Shown: in pieces, positions 43,851 to 52,662 of the stretch
How the letters are laid out: every line of letters begins with the position of its first letter
Numbering within the stretch: the first letter of the stretch is position 1
From: Spirochaetia bacterium
GTDB lineage: Bacteria > Spirochaetota > Spirochaetia > Sphaerochaetales > Sphaerochaetaceae
Direction of reading: 5' to 3'
DNA: 64,000 nt
NCBI GenBank assembly: GCA_022482625.1
Contig: JAKVOU010000001.1
Coordinates: forward strand, 1,660,784 to 1,724,783
Program-made: the position numbers and the translations under genes
The notes under the pieces: model-generated
The model's database searches: none
What the model saw: the letters and a program-made list of their open reading frames with translations, nothing else
What the model was told of the DNA's origin: nothing

Positions 43851-45045
43851 GGCTCTGTTTTCCGAGTGTATTGTAGGGCTAGCCAACAGTGGGAAAAGGC
43901 AAGGGAGGCTTGTGAAATATCCCCCAATAGGTTGAACATGTTCCGATTGTCCGCATCTTGTCCAGCAATACGGTTTTCAGGTCCAGACGATTCAATCCGG
44001 GGTTCTCGACCTCGAAGCCATTCCAGGCAAGATAGTTGTCAAGATATTTCGTGGAAACACCCCTGAATCCAGCCAGCAACCCCCGAAGACGGCTATGCAG
44101 GCTGTTGACCTTCTGCAAGTTGTATCGCCCTCGTACCGGGCATCCCTGTATGCCCGCCTTCAGCTGTACCACCGGCAGGCCATCCGAGGCGCAGAATTCC
44201 CGGCTTGCCCGGCTCTTGTCGGTCACCATCACCACGTCATCGCCCAGGTGCGAGGCCAGGACAAAGGAAAGGTAGCGGGGTTGCACCATCCCCCTGCCGG
44301 CAGCCTTCGCCAGGGTCTTCCCCTGCTCGTCGATGGCGCACGGCACGCAGACCTTCTGGTTGCTCAAGCCCCTCGTATGGGTCGCTTTCCCTCTCTCATG
44401 ACGATGGCCCGTCACCCTATGGGTCTTGTATGCCGGGCTCCGATGCCGCTTTCCCCTAATTCCCAAGTTGTTTTCCGCATCGCAGTTGCCTTTGTAGTTG
44501 TCCTGGATGTACGTCTCGTCTTCCTGTACCCGGCCGCTGAGCAAGTTCCCCGTGGATCCCGTCGCCAGTGCATCGAGGATCTTGTGCCGCCAGAAGAACG
44601 AGGTGCTCAGCGCTATGCCGCACTTGCGTGCGGCCTCCCGCAAGGGAAGCCTCAGGGCGAATGCCTCCAGATAGGCCTCCCAGGTTTCCTTGCCGTGCTT
44701 GCTCTTGTATCGCACAGAACCGGTGGTCGCCCCGAACGTACGCCCGCAATCCCCGCAGAGATACCGCTGCCTGCCCCTGACGAAGCCGTTGCGACGGACA
44801 TGGACACCGGAGCAGTGGGGACAACGCGGCATGTCCTCGTGACTGTCCCGATGCTTGTCGGGAGCATCCGTTGCCAGTTCGGCCAATGCAATGACCCTCT
44901 GGCGGTCCTGTTCCGACAGATTCCCGAGCATTTCCGCCAATGTTTCAAGGCTGATGGTTTCTTTGTTTTTACCTAACATATGTTGAGTATATTACAAAAA
45001 GACGGTCGCTTCAAGCGCTTAGCAATACACTTGGAAAACAGAGCC
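43851..45045. mobile_element. Intact IS1595-type insertion sequence (1195 bp)
   Basis: Inverted repeats of 23 bases with one mismatch bound the element: the left begins GGCTCTGTTTTCC (43851-43873) and the right is its complement (45023-45045). The 8-bp direct repeat TTCTTTTA lies immediately outside both ends (43843-43850 and 45046-45053), the target duplication size of the IS1595 family. One transposase gene fills the interior. Its GC content is much higher than that of the flanking block. Perfect duplication and an open transposase frame suggest a recent, possibly active insertion. Confidence 0.92.
43879..44979 (-). CDS. IS1595-family transposase
   Basis: The 366-residue protein has an N-terminal zinc ribbon (CPHCSGVHVRRNGFVRGRQ, then CGDCGRTF) and a helix-turn-helix region (LREAARKCGIALSTSFFWRHKIL). 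The ISXO2-like catalytic domain starts at VQEDETYI (first Asp-Glu) and continues through VVMVTDKSRASREFC. The end matches the family: VNSLHSRLRGLLAGFRGVSTKYLDNYLAWN. It appears complete. It lies wholly inside the inverted repeats. Confidence 0.9.
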   Translation of the reverse strand: MLGKNKETISLETLAEMLGNLSEQDRQRVIALAELATDAPDKHRDSHEDMPRCPHCSGVHVRRNGFVRGRQRYLCGDCGRTFGATTGSVRYKSKHGKETWEAYLEAFALRLPLREAARKCGIALSTSFFWRHKILDALATGSTGNLLSGRVQEDETYIQDNYKGNCDAENNLGIRGKRHRSPAYKTHRVTGHRHERGKATHTRGLSNQKVCVPCAIDEQGKTLAKAAGRGMVQPRYLSFVLASHLGDDVVMVTDKSRASREFCASDGLPVVQLKAGIQGCPVRGRYNLQKVNSLHSRLRGLLAGFRGVSTKYLDNYLAWNGFEVENPGLNRLDLKTVLLDKMRTIGTCSTYWGIFHKPPLPFPTVG

Positions 45046-45084
45046 TTCTTTTATTAAGGTATTCATAATATAAAAAGAGGTGTT

Positions 45085-46404
45085 ATGATGGAAATGTCCG
45101 CATTTGGTACGAAATTAACCAGTCAATCAGGAATATTACAATTGATGGATGATCTTGGTAAAAAGGGAGCTGAGGGGCTCACCATGTATGGTCTTGGTGG
45201 AGGAAACCCTGCTCGTATTCCAGAAGTGGAAGCGATGTACCGAAAAGAAATGGAAACACTCCTCCATGATGGTGATTCTTTTGAAAAGGCTATTGCTCAT
45301 TATGATGCACCTCAAGGTCGCATGAATTTTGTGCATTCGATTGCTACTTCGTTATCCAAAGAATATGGGTGGAATCTCGGCGAAGAAAATGTGGCTATTA
45401 CCAATGGTAGTCAAAGTGCCATGTTTTATTTGTTCAATCTTTTATCTGGCACCTTTACGACAGAGGAAGGAAAAGCCTACAAAAGAACCATTCTTTTTCC
45501 TCTGATGCCAGAGTACGTTGGGTATGCCGATCAAGGCATAGAGAGCGATACGTTTGTCAGTGTACCTTCTCTGTGTACCTATTTTGATAATCACACCTTC
45601 AAATATCAAATTGATTTTGAGAAGGTTGCACAATATCTCGATAATCATAGTCAGGTTGGTGTAGATGGAATGGTTGGTGCTCTGTGTATTAGTCGACCGA
45701 CAAACCCTAGTGGTAATGTATTAACCGATGAAGAAGTGATGACGTTATCTTCTCTAGCTCAAGCACACCATATACCGCTTATTATTGATAGTGCATATGG
45801 TCTTCCTTTTCCTCGTATTGTTTTTACTGAAAATGCAACTCCTTTTTGGAATGAAAATATTATTTTATCCATGAGTTTGAGCAAAATAGGGCTTCCTGCA
45901 ATACGAACTGGCATTGTTGTTGCACAACCAGAAATGGTGCAGGCTCTCTCAAATATTAACGCTATTGCAGCCTTAGCTTCAGGTTCAATGGGGCAGGTCC
46001 TTGCTGGTCCTTTATTTGATGATGGCACGCTTATTCGTTTTGCTCATAGGTATGTGCAACCATTTTATAAGAAGAAATCAGCACAAGCTCAGCAGTATAT
46101 ACAACAAGCGTTTGAGGGGAAACCGTATTGGTATCACGTGAGTGAAGGGGCTATTTTTCTTTGGCTTTATTTGCCAAACCTTACTATTCCAACAATCCAA
46201 TTTTATCAAAAATTGAAAGAGAAAGGCGTTATTACCGTGCCCGGAGAATATTCCTTTTTTGGTCATGAAGATCAAAAAAAGGGGTTGCATTATCCTCATC
46301 CTCATTATGATAAGTGTTTGAGACTTAACTATAGCGGCGACGATGAATGTGTGAGAAAGGGTATAGAGATTATCAGTACTACCTATGATGCATATCGCAG
46401 GTAA
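45085..46404 (+). CDS. avtA: Valine-pyruvate aminotransferase
   Basis: This 439-residue fold-type I PLP enzyme moves amino groups between valine or alanine and their keto acids. SAFGTKLTSQSGILQLMDDLG is the AvtA N-terminus. ISRPTNPSGNVLTDEE, IIDSAYGLPFPRIVF and SMSLSKIGLPAIRTGIV are the cofactor motifs, the last with the PLP lysine. AGAGGTG precedes the first of two adjacent ATG codons. The IS sits only about 40 bases upstream and may have separated it from its original promoter. Codon use matches the gltA fragment, not the main genome. Confidence 0.92.
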   Translation: MMEMSAFGTKLTSQSGILQLMDDLGKKGAEGLTMYGLGGGNPARIPEVEAMYRKEMETLLHDGDSFEKAIAHYDAPQGRMNFVHSIATSLSKEYGWNLGEENVAITNGSQSAMFYLFNLLSGTFTTEEGKAYKRTILFPLMPEYVGYADQGIESDTFVSVPSLCTYFDNHTFKYQIDFEKVAQYLDNHSQVGVDGMVGALCISRPTNPSGNVLTDEEVMTLSSLAQAHHIPLIIDSAYGLPFPRIVFTENATPFWNENIILSMSLSKIGLPAIRTGIVVAQPEMVQALSNINAIAALASGSMGQVLAGPLFDDGTLIRFAHRYVQPFYKKKSAQAQQYIQQAFEGKPYWYHVSEGAIFLWLYLPNLTIPTIQFYQKLKEKGVITVPGEYSFFGHEDQKKGLHYPHPHYDKCLRLNYSGDDECVRKGIEIISTTYDAYRR

Positions 46405-46411
46405 GTCTTCC

Positions 46412-46459
46412 GAGGAGAAAGAATCAGTATTTGTGTTCCTTTCTCCTCTGATTTTTTTG
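46412..46459. terminator. Terminator between avtA and the outer-membrane protein gene
   Basis: GAGGAGAAAG (46412-46421) pairs perfectly with CTTTCTCCTC (46439-46448), followed by TGATTTTTTT. It lies between two convergent genes and may serve both. Confidence 0.85.
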
Positions 46460-46460
46460 T

Positions 46461-47612
46461 TTAGAAGCTGAGTTTTATCTTTGTATACAGCATGCTATTA
46501 TCATCAAATTGTCCATAAGTTCCGGAGTCTCCCAAAAAGATGTTGCAACCTGCCATGACTGTTATATCATCAGAAAGACTATAGGTAACTTTTGGACGAA
46601 TCAATGCATTTATTTCATCAAATTCGATATATGTGAAGATTTCAAAGAGTATCGTATTGTCATAGAACTCTTTATTTGCCATCAGTGTTATGGTATTTTG
46701 CCATTGATCTACTGAAGTGTTATCTTCATAATCAAGGTACACTTTTTCAATGAATTGCGCACTGAGATTCCAGCTATTGACGGTAGTGTCAATTCCCACC
46801 ATATAATGGAGATAATCCATTTCAAGGGTCGCATTGACATATTTTCCTGTGTTCCATGCTCCTTCTCCACGGATGATATAATGATGTACTGTGGTGCTAA
46901 AACTGCCTCCAATAATGCCCATTCGGTGATGGGTAAAGTCACCATCTGTTGTTATAGTTGGTTCATCATCCCACATAGAGCCACTCATAATGTCAAAATC
47001 GATGGTTGAAGAGTACAGCGAATATTTTCCAAAGATTTCACTATTTTCAAGGGATGCATCAATGTCCTCCGTACTGTCGCCAAAATCTATTCCGTTCACA
47101 TTCCAAATTGAATCTGCTTCAGGCATGGTATTGGGCGTAAAGAGAGGAATCCATACCAGTTCGTACGTTGCATCATTTCTATAGTAATCGACTTTGACGG
47201 CGGTAACTCCTAATCTGATTTCATCGAAATCAGGAAGAAGAAATTCGCTGAGATTTTTAGGTGATACGACGTCGGTGATAAAGACTCCATCAGCTTTCCC
47301 ATAGATGATTTGCTGTTTACCAATTCGTACATCGACATCTTGAGAATACATATCAATATAGGCTTCTGTGAGCCCTACACTCAGGTCTGTATCAAAATCA
47401 TAGGTGAGTGAAGGAGAGAGATGGACTGCTGAGTTATCACCATAATAGTCTAACGTGAGGTCAAAGGTATTTTGCAGTATGGAATAGTCAAAATCTTGGG
47501 TAGGTAAGACTCCCATATAATTTTGGAGACTTCCATGGATAGAAAGATCTGAAGCATATAACTGAGAAGCTATAAGCATAAGAGAGGTACATAAAAGGGT
47601 TTTTCTTTTCAT
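46461..47612 (-). CDS. Outer-membrane beta-barrel protein (DUF1302-like)
   Basis: The 383-residue protein has a signal peptide (TLLCTSLMLIASQLYA) and is then strand-rich with alternating aromatics, ending in a terminal Phe (LYTKIKLSF), typical of outer-membrane barrels. The GKQQIIYGKADGVFITDVVSPKNLSEF segment is of the kind found in DUF1302 proteins, which are commonly encoded with RND exporters and LolA-like proteins. It starts within the stop of the LolA-like gene (TAATG). A role as outer-membrane component of that export system is inferred. Confidence 0.8.
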   Translation of the reverse strand: MKRKTLLCTSLMLIASQLYASDLSIHGSLQNYMGVLPTQDFDYSILQNTFDLTLDYYGDNSAVHLSPSLTYDFDTDLSVGLTEAYIDMYSQDVDVRIGKQQIIYGKADGVFITDVVSPKNLSEFLLPDFDEIRLGVTAVKVDYYRNDATYELVWIPLFTPNTMPEADSIWNVNGIDFGDSTEDIDASLENSEIFGKYSLYSSTIDFDIMSGSMWDDEPTITTDGDFTHHRMGIIGGSFSTTVHHYIIRGEGAWNTGKYVNATLEMDYLHYMVGIDTTVNSWNLSAQFIEKVYLDYEDNTSVDQWQNTITLMANKEFYDNTILFEIFTYIEFDEINALIRPKVTYSLSDDITVMAGCNIFLGDSGTYGQFDDNSMLYTKIKLSF

Positions 47613-48406
47613 TATCGTATTCCTTTTGTCATGGTTCTCACCGAAAAATCTGAGTCTTTGATGCCTGAATTGAGGACAAAGTTATTTAGTTCCATCAGTG
47701 TTATATGGTCTTTTTGGACATTTTCCATTTTTAAGCTGGTTATCATCCAATACCCTTCGATATTTTCATAATCGGTCACCGTCAGGGTTTTGAGCAGAGC
47801 TCCATCTTGATCATAAAAGTCCTTTTTTAATCCCATCCAGTATGCATCTGAAACCCACGTGATTGTTTTTCCATACATATCATCTTTTTCGATGGGGATA
47901 CTTTCTACTTTGATGCAATGGACACCGTTGATGGTCTCTTCTCCGATAATGGTGTGAGTATCTTCACTGGGGAGTCTTTCCCCCATATCGTCATAGGTGA
48001 AATCAGAGCCCATGAAGTAGTCACTACTCTTTCCACTGGCAATCCGTTTGACTTTTTTTAAAGCAGGAAGATAAATCCACTGGCTGTCCTCTTTTTCATT
48101 ATCATTACTAAAGCTCATAAACGACGTGTTTCTTACATCGGCGGGTGCCGTAAAAAACATAATCTTTTTGGTTTCTTCTCCATCATCTTTGATGTATTGT
48201 TGAATTTCTCTCACTCTTTGGTCTCCTCGAGAGTTTTCGAGAGTCATGATGAGTTCTGCCTTTTGATCCTCCGGTGTTGGTCTTTCATAGACATTATCAA
48301 TGACTTGTTGTGCACTGTAGTCTCTGTGAGCGAAAAGAATGGAAGAGGAGAGGAAAAGAAAGAGAGAAAATACGATGAAAGAGCGAATTGTTGTGTGTTT
48401 ATTCAT
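47612..48406 (-). CDS. LolA-like outer-membrane lipoprotein-sorting protein
   Basis: The 264-residue protein has a signal peptide (FIVFSLFLFLSSSILFA) and a LolA/LppX-like fold. ELIMTLENSRGDQRVREIQQY, WIYLPALKKVKRIASGKSSDYFMGSDFTYDDMG and ITWVSDAYWMGLKKDFYDQDG are typical of the periplasmic proteins paired with MMPL/RND exporters. It likely carries a hydrophobic substrate, lipid or lipoprotein, across the periplasm. It overlaps the RND gene by eight bases and the barrel gene by one. Confidence 0.88.
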   Translation of the reverse strand: MNKHTTIRSFIVFSLFLFLSSSILFAHRDYSAQQVIDNVYERPTPEDQKAELIMTLENSRGDQRVREIQQYIKDDGEETKKIMFFTAPADVRNTSFMSFSNDNEKEDSQWIYLPALKKVKRIASGKSSDYFMGSDFTYDDMGERLPSEDTHTIIGEETINGVHCIKVESIPIEKDDMYGKTITWVSDAYWMGLKKDFYDQDGALLKTLTVTDYENIEGYWMITSLKMENVQKDHITLMELNNFVLNSGIKDSDFSVRTMTKGIR

Positions 48407-50702
48407 GTGAAATCTCCTTGTGAATAAATATGTGAGATTGAACCAAAATGTATGCCATAATGGTTAAGGTTCCGATAAAGCTGGTGAACATGTTGAGTGA
48501 TACAAGAAAACCAAGTGTTCTATTTGGGGGAAAGGATGAGAACATGAGCACCATAAATCCTGCAATAACGACAAGTGCATTGAAAAGTATTGCCGTCCCA
48601 GAATGCTTGATTGCCATGATCATTGCCTTTTGGGGGTCATTTGTTTCGCGGGCATATATTTTATACATCTCAAGATAATGAATGGCATAATCGACGCCCA
48701 TCCCGATTGCAATACTGGAAAGAAGTGCGGTTGTGGTATCAAGGGGAATATTGAAGAGCCCCATAAGTCCAAAACTGATGCAGACGGTAATAAAGCTTGG
48801 AATGACGCCAATCAATCCTATTATCACGTTTTTAAACATGAGCGAAATGAGAAGAATGACGATGGCAAGAGAAATAAAAATACTATAAATCTGTCCTTTC
48901 AGAATTAAATCGGTAAAGACAAGAGAGCGATATCCTGAACCGGCATATTTCATATGGATGCCCAGTTCTTCAAATTGAGGTTGGTATTTTTCGATAATAT
49001 CAATGGCCGATTGTATAGCCAAAGAGCTATCATTCTTGAGTTGGAATGTCATGTTTGCCTTTTGATACGGATAATCAACAACCTTCAAAAGATTATCGGG
49101 GTCGCCAGACATTTCATATAAGAGTAGGTATTGCGCCACCAGTTCCTGTGAATCAGGAATGACATTATATGCCATGTTGTCAGCATGCATGACCATATTC
49201 ATCCTTTTGAGATAATCGACAATGGAGAAGGAATTACCAACAACTGGAAGAGCATGCTCAACGTCATTTTGTAACTCATCCATCAGCATGAGCACGCGAG
49301 GATTTTTAAACGTATCTTCTTCATTTGCATCGAAGATAACATTCATTGTTGACGTCCCTCCGAAATGGTCATTGATAAAGGTATCTGCAATGGCGATGTT
49401 ACTCGTTTGTTCAAACTGGGAGAGAAAACTTGAATCAATCCAAATTTTTGAAGTTCCCCAAAGTGAGACGATAACAAGGGTGACGGTCATCATCATGGTG
49501 AAGGTGGCATGGTTGAGTATCCAGAGGGTAAATTTTTCGCTGAAAGAGGAGTTGTGCAACAATGTCTTATTTTTTTTGGGTCTTTTCCATCGCGGAAGTC
49601 CAAAGAGGGTGATTCCGGCAGGAATGAGACTGAGTGATAAACACATGGCTACTAAAACACCAAAGGCTGCAAATAATCCAAAATATTTCACTGGATATAC
49701 TTCTGATGTAAGAAGTGATAAGAAACCGATAGCCGTTGTTACCGAGGTCATGATGACCGGTTTCCACATGAGCTGAAGCATATCTAAAATACAGGTTTTG
49801 TCATTTGCTTCTGGGTGGTTTTCTTTAAAATGTCTGAGATGGCTGAAAAGATGAATACCATCTGCGACACCGATGGCAATGAGCATAACGGGAAGCATTG
49901 TTGATACCGCGTAAATGGGAATATTGAGTGCAGACATGAGCCCAAATGACCACAGAACACTGCATAAAACAACAAATAATGTGAGAATCATTGCCATGAA
50001 ACTTTGCATCACTAAAAGGAGTACCAGTACAATAGTGATAATCACCAGAGGGACCATTTTTGCCATATCTGAAGAGGCAAGAGAGGCAAGGGATCCTTCA
50101 ACAATGGGTCTGCCTGCGACATAGATTTTTTCTGGTCCTTCATAGGATTGTGCGAGATCTAATATGCGCTGGTAGAACGCTTGAGAAAATGAGTCATCAT
50201 GGATTGTTGCAATAATGAGGGTTACTTTTTCATCTGCAGATACAATTCGATGAAAGACCATCTCATTCTTTTCAACGGCTTCTTGTACGGCTTTAAGCTG
50301 TTTCTCTGTTGATGGTACGTGGGTGAAAAAAGGTTCAACTTCAAGCCCGTAGTCAGAACCCGTAATATTATCTGCGGTCGAGAGGGAGGTGATATCAGTG
50401 GCATCAATTTCCTTCATCTCCTGCAGTTTTTGGGTGATTTCTTTGACCTTTTCTAACGTTTCAGTCTGGTAGATGCCTTGAGGATTTTCCACCGCAATAA
50501 TAATACCATCATGGATGGAGAACCATTCTTCTGCTTGATTGCTGTAGATAAAGGCTGGGTTATTCTGCGGCATATACTTGTCTAAATTGGTTTCAATATG
50601 GGTATTGGTTTTGAGAGGATAGATAAATCCTAGAGAAATGAGAAGTATTGCTATGAGAACGATAGCGGGATGACTCCTTAAAGTTTTAAGTAACCGATAC
50701 AT
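48399..50702 (-). CDS. RND/MMPL-family exporter
   Basis: The 767-residue inner-membrane protein has two repeats, each with one helix, a large periplasmic loop and five more helices. Membrane blocks start at about residues 15, 220, 395 and 610. MSALNIPIYAVSTMLPVMLIAIGVADGIHLFSHL and ALLSSIAIGMGVDYAIHYLEMY carry the family's GxxxDY-type acidic residues. Such exporters move lipids, hopanoids or lipoproteins. AAAGGAG precedes the ATG. It is downstream of tetR with a large palindrome between them, so repression is likely. Confidence 0.9.
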   Translation of the reverse strand: MYRLLKTLRSHPAIVLIAILLISLGFIYPLKTNTHIETNLDKYMPQNNPAFIYSNQAEEWFSIHDGIIIAVENPQGIYQTETLEKVKEITQKLQEMKEIDATDITSLSTADNITGSDYGLEVEPFFTHVPSTEKQLKAVQEAVEKNEMVFHRIVSADEKVTLIIATIHDDSFSQAFYQRILDLAQSYEGPEKIYVAGRPIVEGSLASLASSDMAKMVPLVIITIVLVLLLVMQSFMAMILTLFVVLCSVLWSFGLMSALNIPIYAVSTMLPVMLIAIGVADGIHLFSHLRHFKENHPEANDKTCILDMLQLMWKPVIMTSVTTAIGFLSLLTSEVYPVKYFGLFAAFGVLVAMCLSLSLIPAGITLFGLPRWKRPKKNKTLLHNSSFSEKFTLWILNHATFTMMMTVTLVIVSLWGTSKIWIDSSFLSQFEQTSNIAIADTFINDHFGGTSTMNVIFDANEEDTFKNPRVLMLMDELQNDVEHALPVVGNSFSIVDYLKRMNMVMHADNMAYNVIPDSQELVAQYLLLYEMSGDPDNLLKVVDYPYQKANMTFQLKNDSSLAIQSAIDIIEKYQPQFEELGIHMKYAGSGYRSLVFTDLILKGQIYSIFISLAIVILLISLMFKNVIIGLIGVIPSFITVCISFGLMGLFNIPLDTTTALLSSIAIGMGVDYAIHYLEMYKIYARETNDPQKAMIMAIKHSGTAILFNALVVIAGFMVLMFSSFPPNRTLGFLVSLNMFTSFIGTLTIMAYILVQSHIFIHKEISHE

Positions 50703-50717
50703 ACCTGCTCCTTTGTT

Positions 50718-50739
50718 GGTTAGTTATTAATAACTAACC
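50718..50739. promoter_or_regulatory. Palindromic TetR operator before the RND gene
   Basis: A perfect 22-bp palindrome with arms GGTTAGTTATT and AATAACTAACC lies between tetR and the RND gene. TTTACT-17-TATACA just upstream on the minus strand could be the promoter it controls. Confidence 0.7.
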
Positions 50740-50756
50740 TTGTATATAAAAAAATA

Positions 50757-51338
50757 TTAGCCAAGTAAAAGGGTGCGTAAAGCATTCCATGTTTCTTTGA
50801 GTGCTTCTTCAAGATCAAATTGAAATCCTGCAAGTTTCCATCTGACGATGGTAAATCTGAGTGAACCTATAATCATATAGGTTAATTGTTCTGCTGAAAT
50901 ATCATGTCTTACTTCACCGTTCTGTTGAATTTTTTCAATGACAATGCGGGTAAGATTATTCATTTGAGTCATGATTTGTAAGACACGGTTTGAAAATGTT
51001 TTATTGTTCTGGAAAATTTCTTCTGAAAAAACAATGGATGAAATTTCTGGATTTTCGATAAATAATTGGGCTTTGCTGATAAACATTTGTTCTAACAAAG
51101 CAAGGGATGGGGCCTCTTTTTCACTCTCTGCTTGGAATCGCTTGTTTGCATCTTCAACGATGTTCAGCATGGAGAGAATAATATCGGTTTTACTTGAAAA
51201 GTGTCTATAAATGGCAGGTTCTGTTACCTGCAGTTTTGCAGCTAAAGTTTTCATAGTGAAATATTGAATACCACCTTCTGAAATAAGTTCAATTGATGCT
51301 TTGACTATTTCACTTTGTCTTTTTGTAAGACCTTTCAA
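50757..51338 (-). CDS. TetR-family transcriptional regulator
   Basis: The 193-residue protein has the TetR helix-turn-helix at the N-terminus: RQSEIVKASIELISEGGIQYFTMKTLAAKLQVTEPAIYRHFSSKTDI. The variable ligand domain follows. It uses a TTG start with AGGAG eight bases upstream. Matching palindromes before this gene and before the RND gene (GTTAGT...ACTAAC) suggest that it represses both itself and the exporter operon. The ligand is unknown, probably a lipid-like substrate of the exporter. Confidence 0.9.
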   Translation of the reverse strand: MKGLTKRQSEIVKASIELISEGGIQYFTMKTLAAKLQVTEPAIYRHFSSKTDIILSMLNIVEDANKRFQAESEKEAPSLALLEQMFISKAQLFIENPEISSIVFSEEIFQNNKTFSNRVLQIMTQMNNLTRIVIEKIQQNGEVRHDISAEQLTYMIIGSLRFTIVRWKLAGFQFDLEEALKETWNALRTLLLG

Positions 51339-51354
51339 TTTTTTTCTCCTGCAT

Positions 51355-51396
51355 GTTAGTAAATACTAACCTACTGTATGTTTTGAGATATGTCAA
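51355..51396 (-). promoter_or_regulatory. tetR promoter with operator
   Basis: On the minus strand TTGACA (51396-51391) and TAGGTT (51373-51368) are 17 bases apart. The palindrome GTTAGTAAATACTAAC (51355-51370) overlaps the -10 and start region and shares its arms with the operator at 50718-50739. Confidence 0.7.
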
Positions 51397-51510
51397 GTTA
51401 ATTAAGAATACAAACTAAATTTATCAAGATTTTATTTTAATTTCGTAGACCACTATTACTATTGCTTCTATGTATAATCCCACTTGTCAGCACTTTCGAT
51501 ATAAAGGGTT

Positions 51511-52488
51511 TTATTCCCTTTCGCAAGGATATACCAATCCCCACCGCCTACGGATTGTATCCATCAGTTTCATCATGAAAAGCGTATCCTGATGCGGCAT
51601 CTCAGGGCATTCGACTTTGCCCTCGGCTATAGCCTTTGCACAGGCCCTCACTTCGTATTCATATCCGGAAATCTGTTTAGGACAATGTCTCTCTTCGGCA
51701 AGCTTGCCTGTATCATCAAAGATTCTCAGCACCTCAGGGTTGTTGATATTCTGGACTTCCAGATATCCCTTGGTACCATAGATCATCCCCCTTCTGTCAG
51801 ACAATCCGAACATACTGGCAGTCAGATTTGCCAGCTTGCCGCCGTGGTAGACAAGTGTCATCTGGTCAATGGCATCTACACCAGTTGAAAAAGGTACCAT
51901 GCAAGTCTGGATCCTTGCTATGTCCTTGCCCAGGACCATCACTGCAAAATTCAGCGGATAAATCCCGATATCCAAGAGAGACCCACCTGCCAAAGCAGGA
52001 TTAAAGACACGTTCCTTCCAGTCAATCTTATAGCTCAGGTCAGCAGACAGATGCTTTACTTCTCCTATGGTACCATCCGCTATGAGTGATTCAATCATCT
52101 TCCTTGAAGGCATAAAACGAGTCCACATAGCTTCACAAAGAAGCAGGTGACGTTCCTTTGCCAACTGCACCAACTCTTCTGCCTGCAGCAGATTGACGGT
52201 AAATGCCTTTTCAACCAGGACATTCCGTCCTTCAAGCAAAGCTTGTTTTGCAATGGTAAAATGCTCAGTATGGACCGTTGCCACGTATACCAGATCAACT
52301 TCATTGTCTTCCAGCAATTGTCCATATGATCCATAGACCTTTTCGGCCGGATGTTTTTTACTGAAAGCAACTGCCTTTTCACGGCTTCTCGAAGCAACTG
52401 CAAATAGTCGCGCATCTTCCATCTGCTCAAGGGTACAGGCCATTTTATCAGCTATATGTCCCAAACCGACGATACCTACTTTCAACAT
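51511..52488 (-). CDS. Gfo/Idh/MocA-family oxidoreductase
   Basis: The 325-residue protein has the NAD(P)-binding loop KVGIVGLGHIADKMACTL at its N-terminus and the EKAFTVNLLQAEELVQLA motif (equivalent of EKP). It resembles the trans-1,2-dihydrobenzene-1,2-diol dehydrogenase-like branch (LLLCEAMWTRFMP). The substrate, probably a sugar, is unknown. GGAGG lies eight bases before the ATG at 52488. Its composition is again that of the main genome, so the acquired block ends before it, near 51480. An AAAGGG/CCCTTT hairpin spans its stop. Confidence 0.88.
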   Translation of the reverse strand: MLKVGIVGLGHIADKMACTLEQMEDARLFAVASRSREKAVAFSKKHPAEKVYGSYGQLLEDNEVDLVYVATVHTEHFTIAKQALLEGRNVLVEKAFTVNLLQAEELVQLAKERHLLLCEAMWTRFMPSRKMIESLIADGTIGEVKHLSADLSYKIDWKERVFNPALAGGSLLDIGIYPLNFAVMVLGKDIARIQTCMVPFSTGVDAIDQMTLVYHGGKLANLTASMFGLSDRRGMIYGTKGYLEVQNINNPEVLRIFDDTGKLAEERHCPKQISGYEYEVRACAKAIAEGKVECPEMPHQDTLFMMKLMDTIRRRWGLVYPCERE

Positions 52489-52599
52489 CACCATTTCCTC
52501 CGACAGGGAAAAGGATAGCATGGATAATCCAGTTGCAACAGCCCTACGGTAATTCTCCAGTATCCATCTGCAAAAAAAAATCTTTTGCTACAGAAGTTA

Positions 52600-52629
52600 T
52601 TGACTTATGCCACAAACCATACGTATACT
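52600..52629 (+). promoter_or_regulatory. Promoter of the NifX-like/DUF134 pair
   Basis: TTGACT (52600-52605) and TATACT (52624-52629) are separated by 18 bases, 33 bases before the ATG at 52663. Confidence 0.7.
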
Positions 52630-52662
52630 TCTATTAGTGTATATCAAGGAGTATATAATAAG

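Noticed and set aside
44095-44976. Long open frame (293 codons) antisense to the IS1595 transposase
   Set aside because: It mirrors a GC-rich transposase, has no ribosome site and no protein-family features; a shadow frame.
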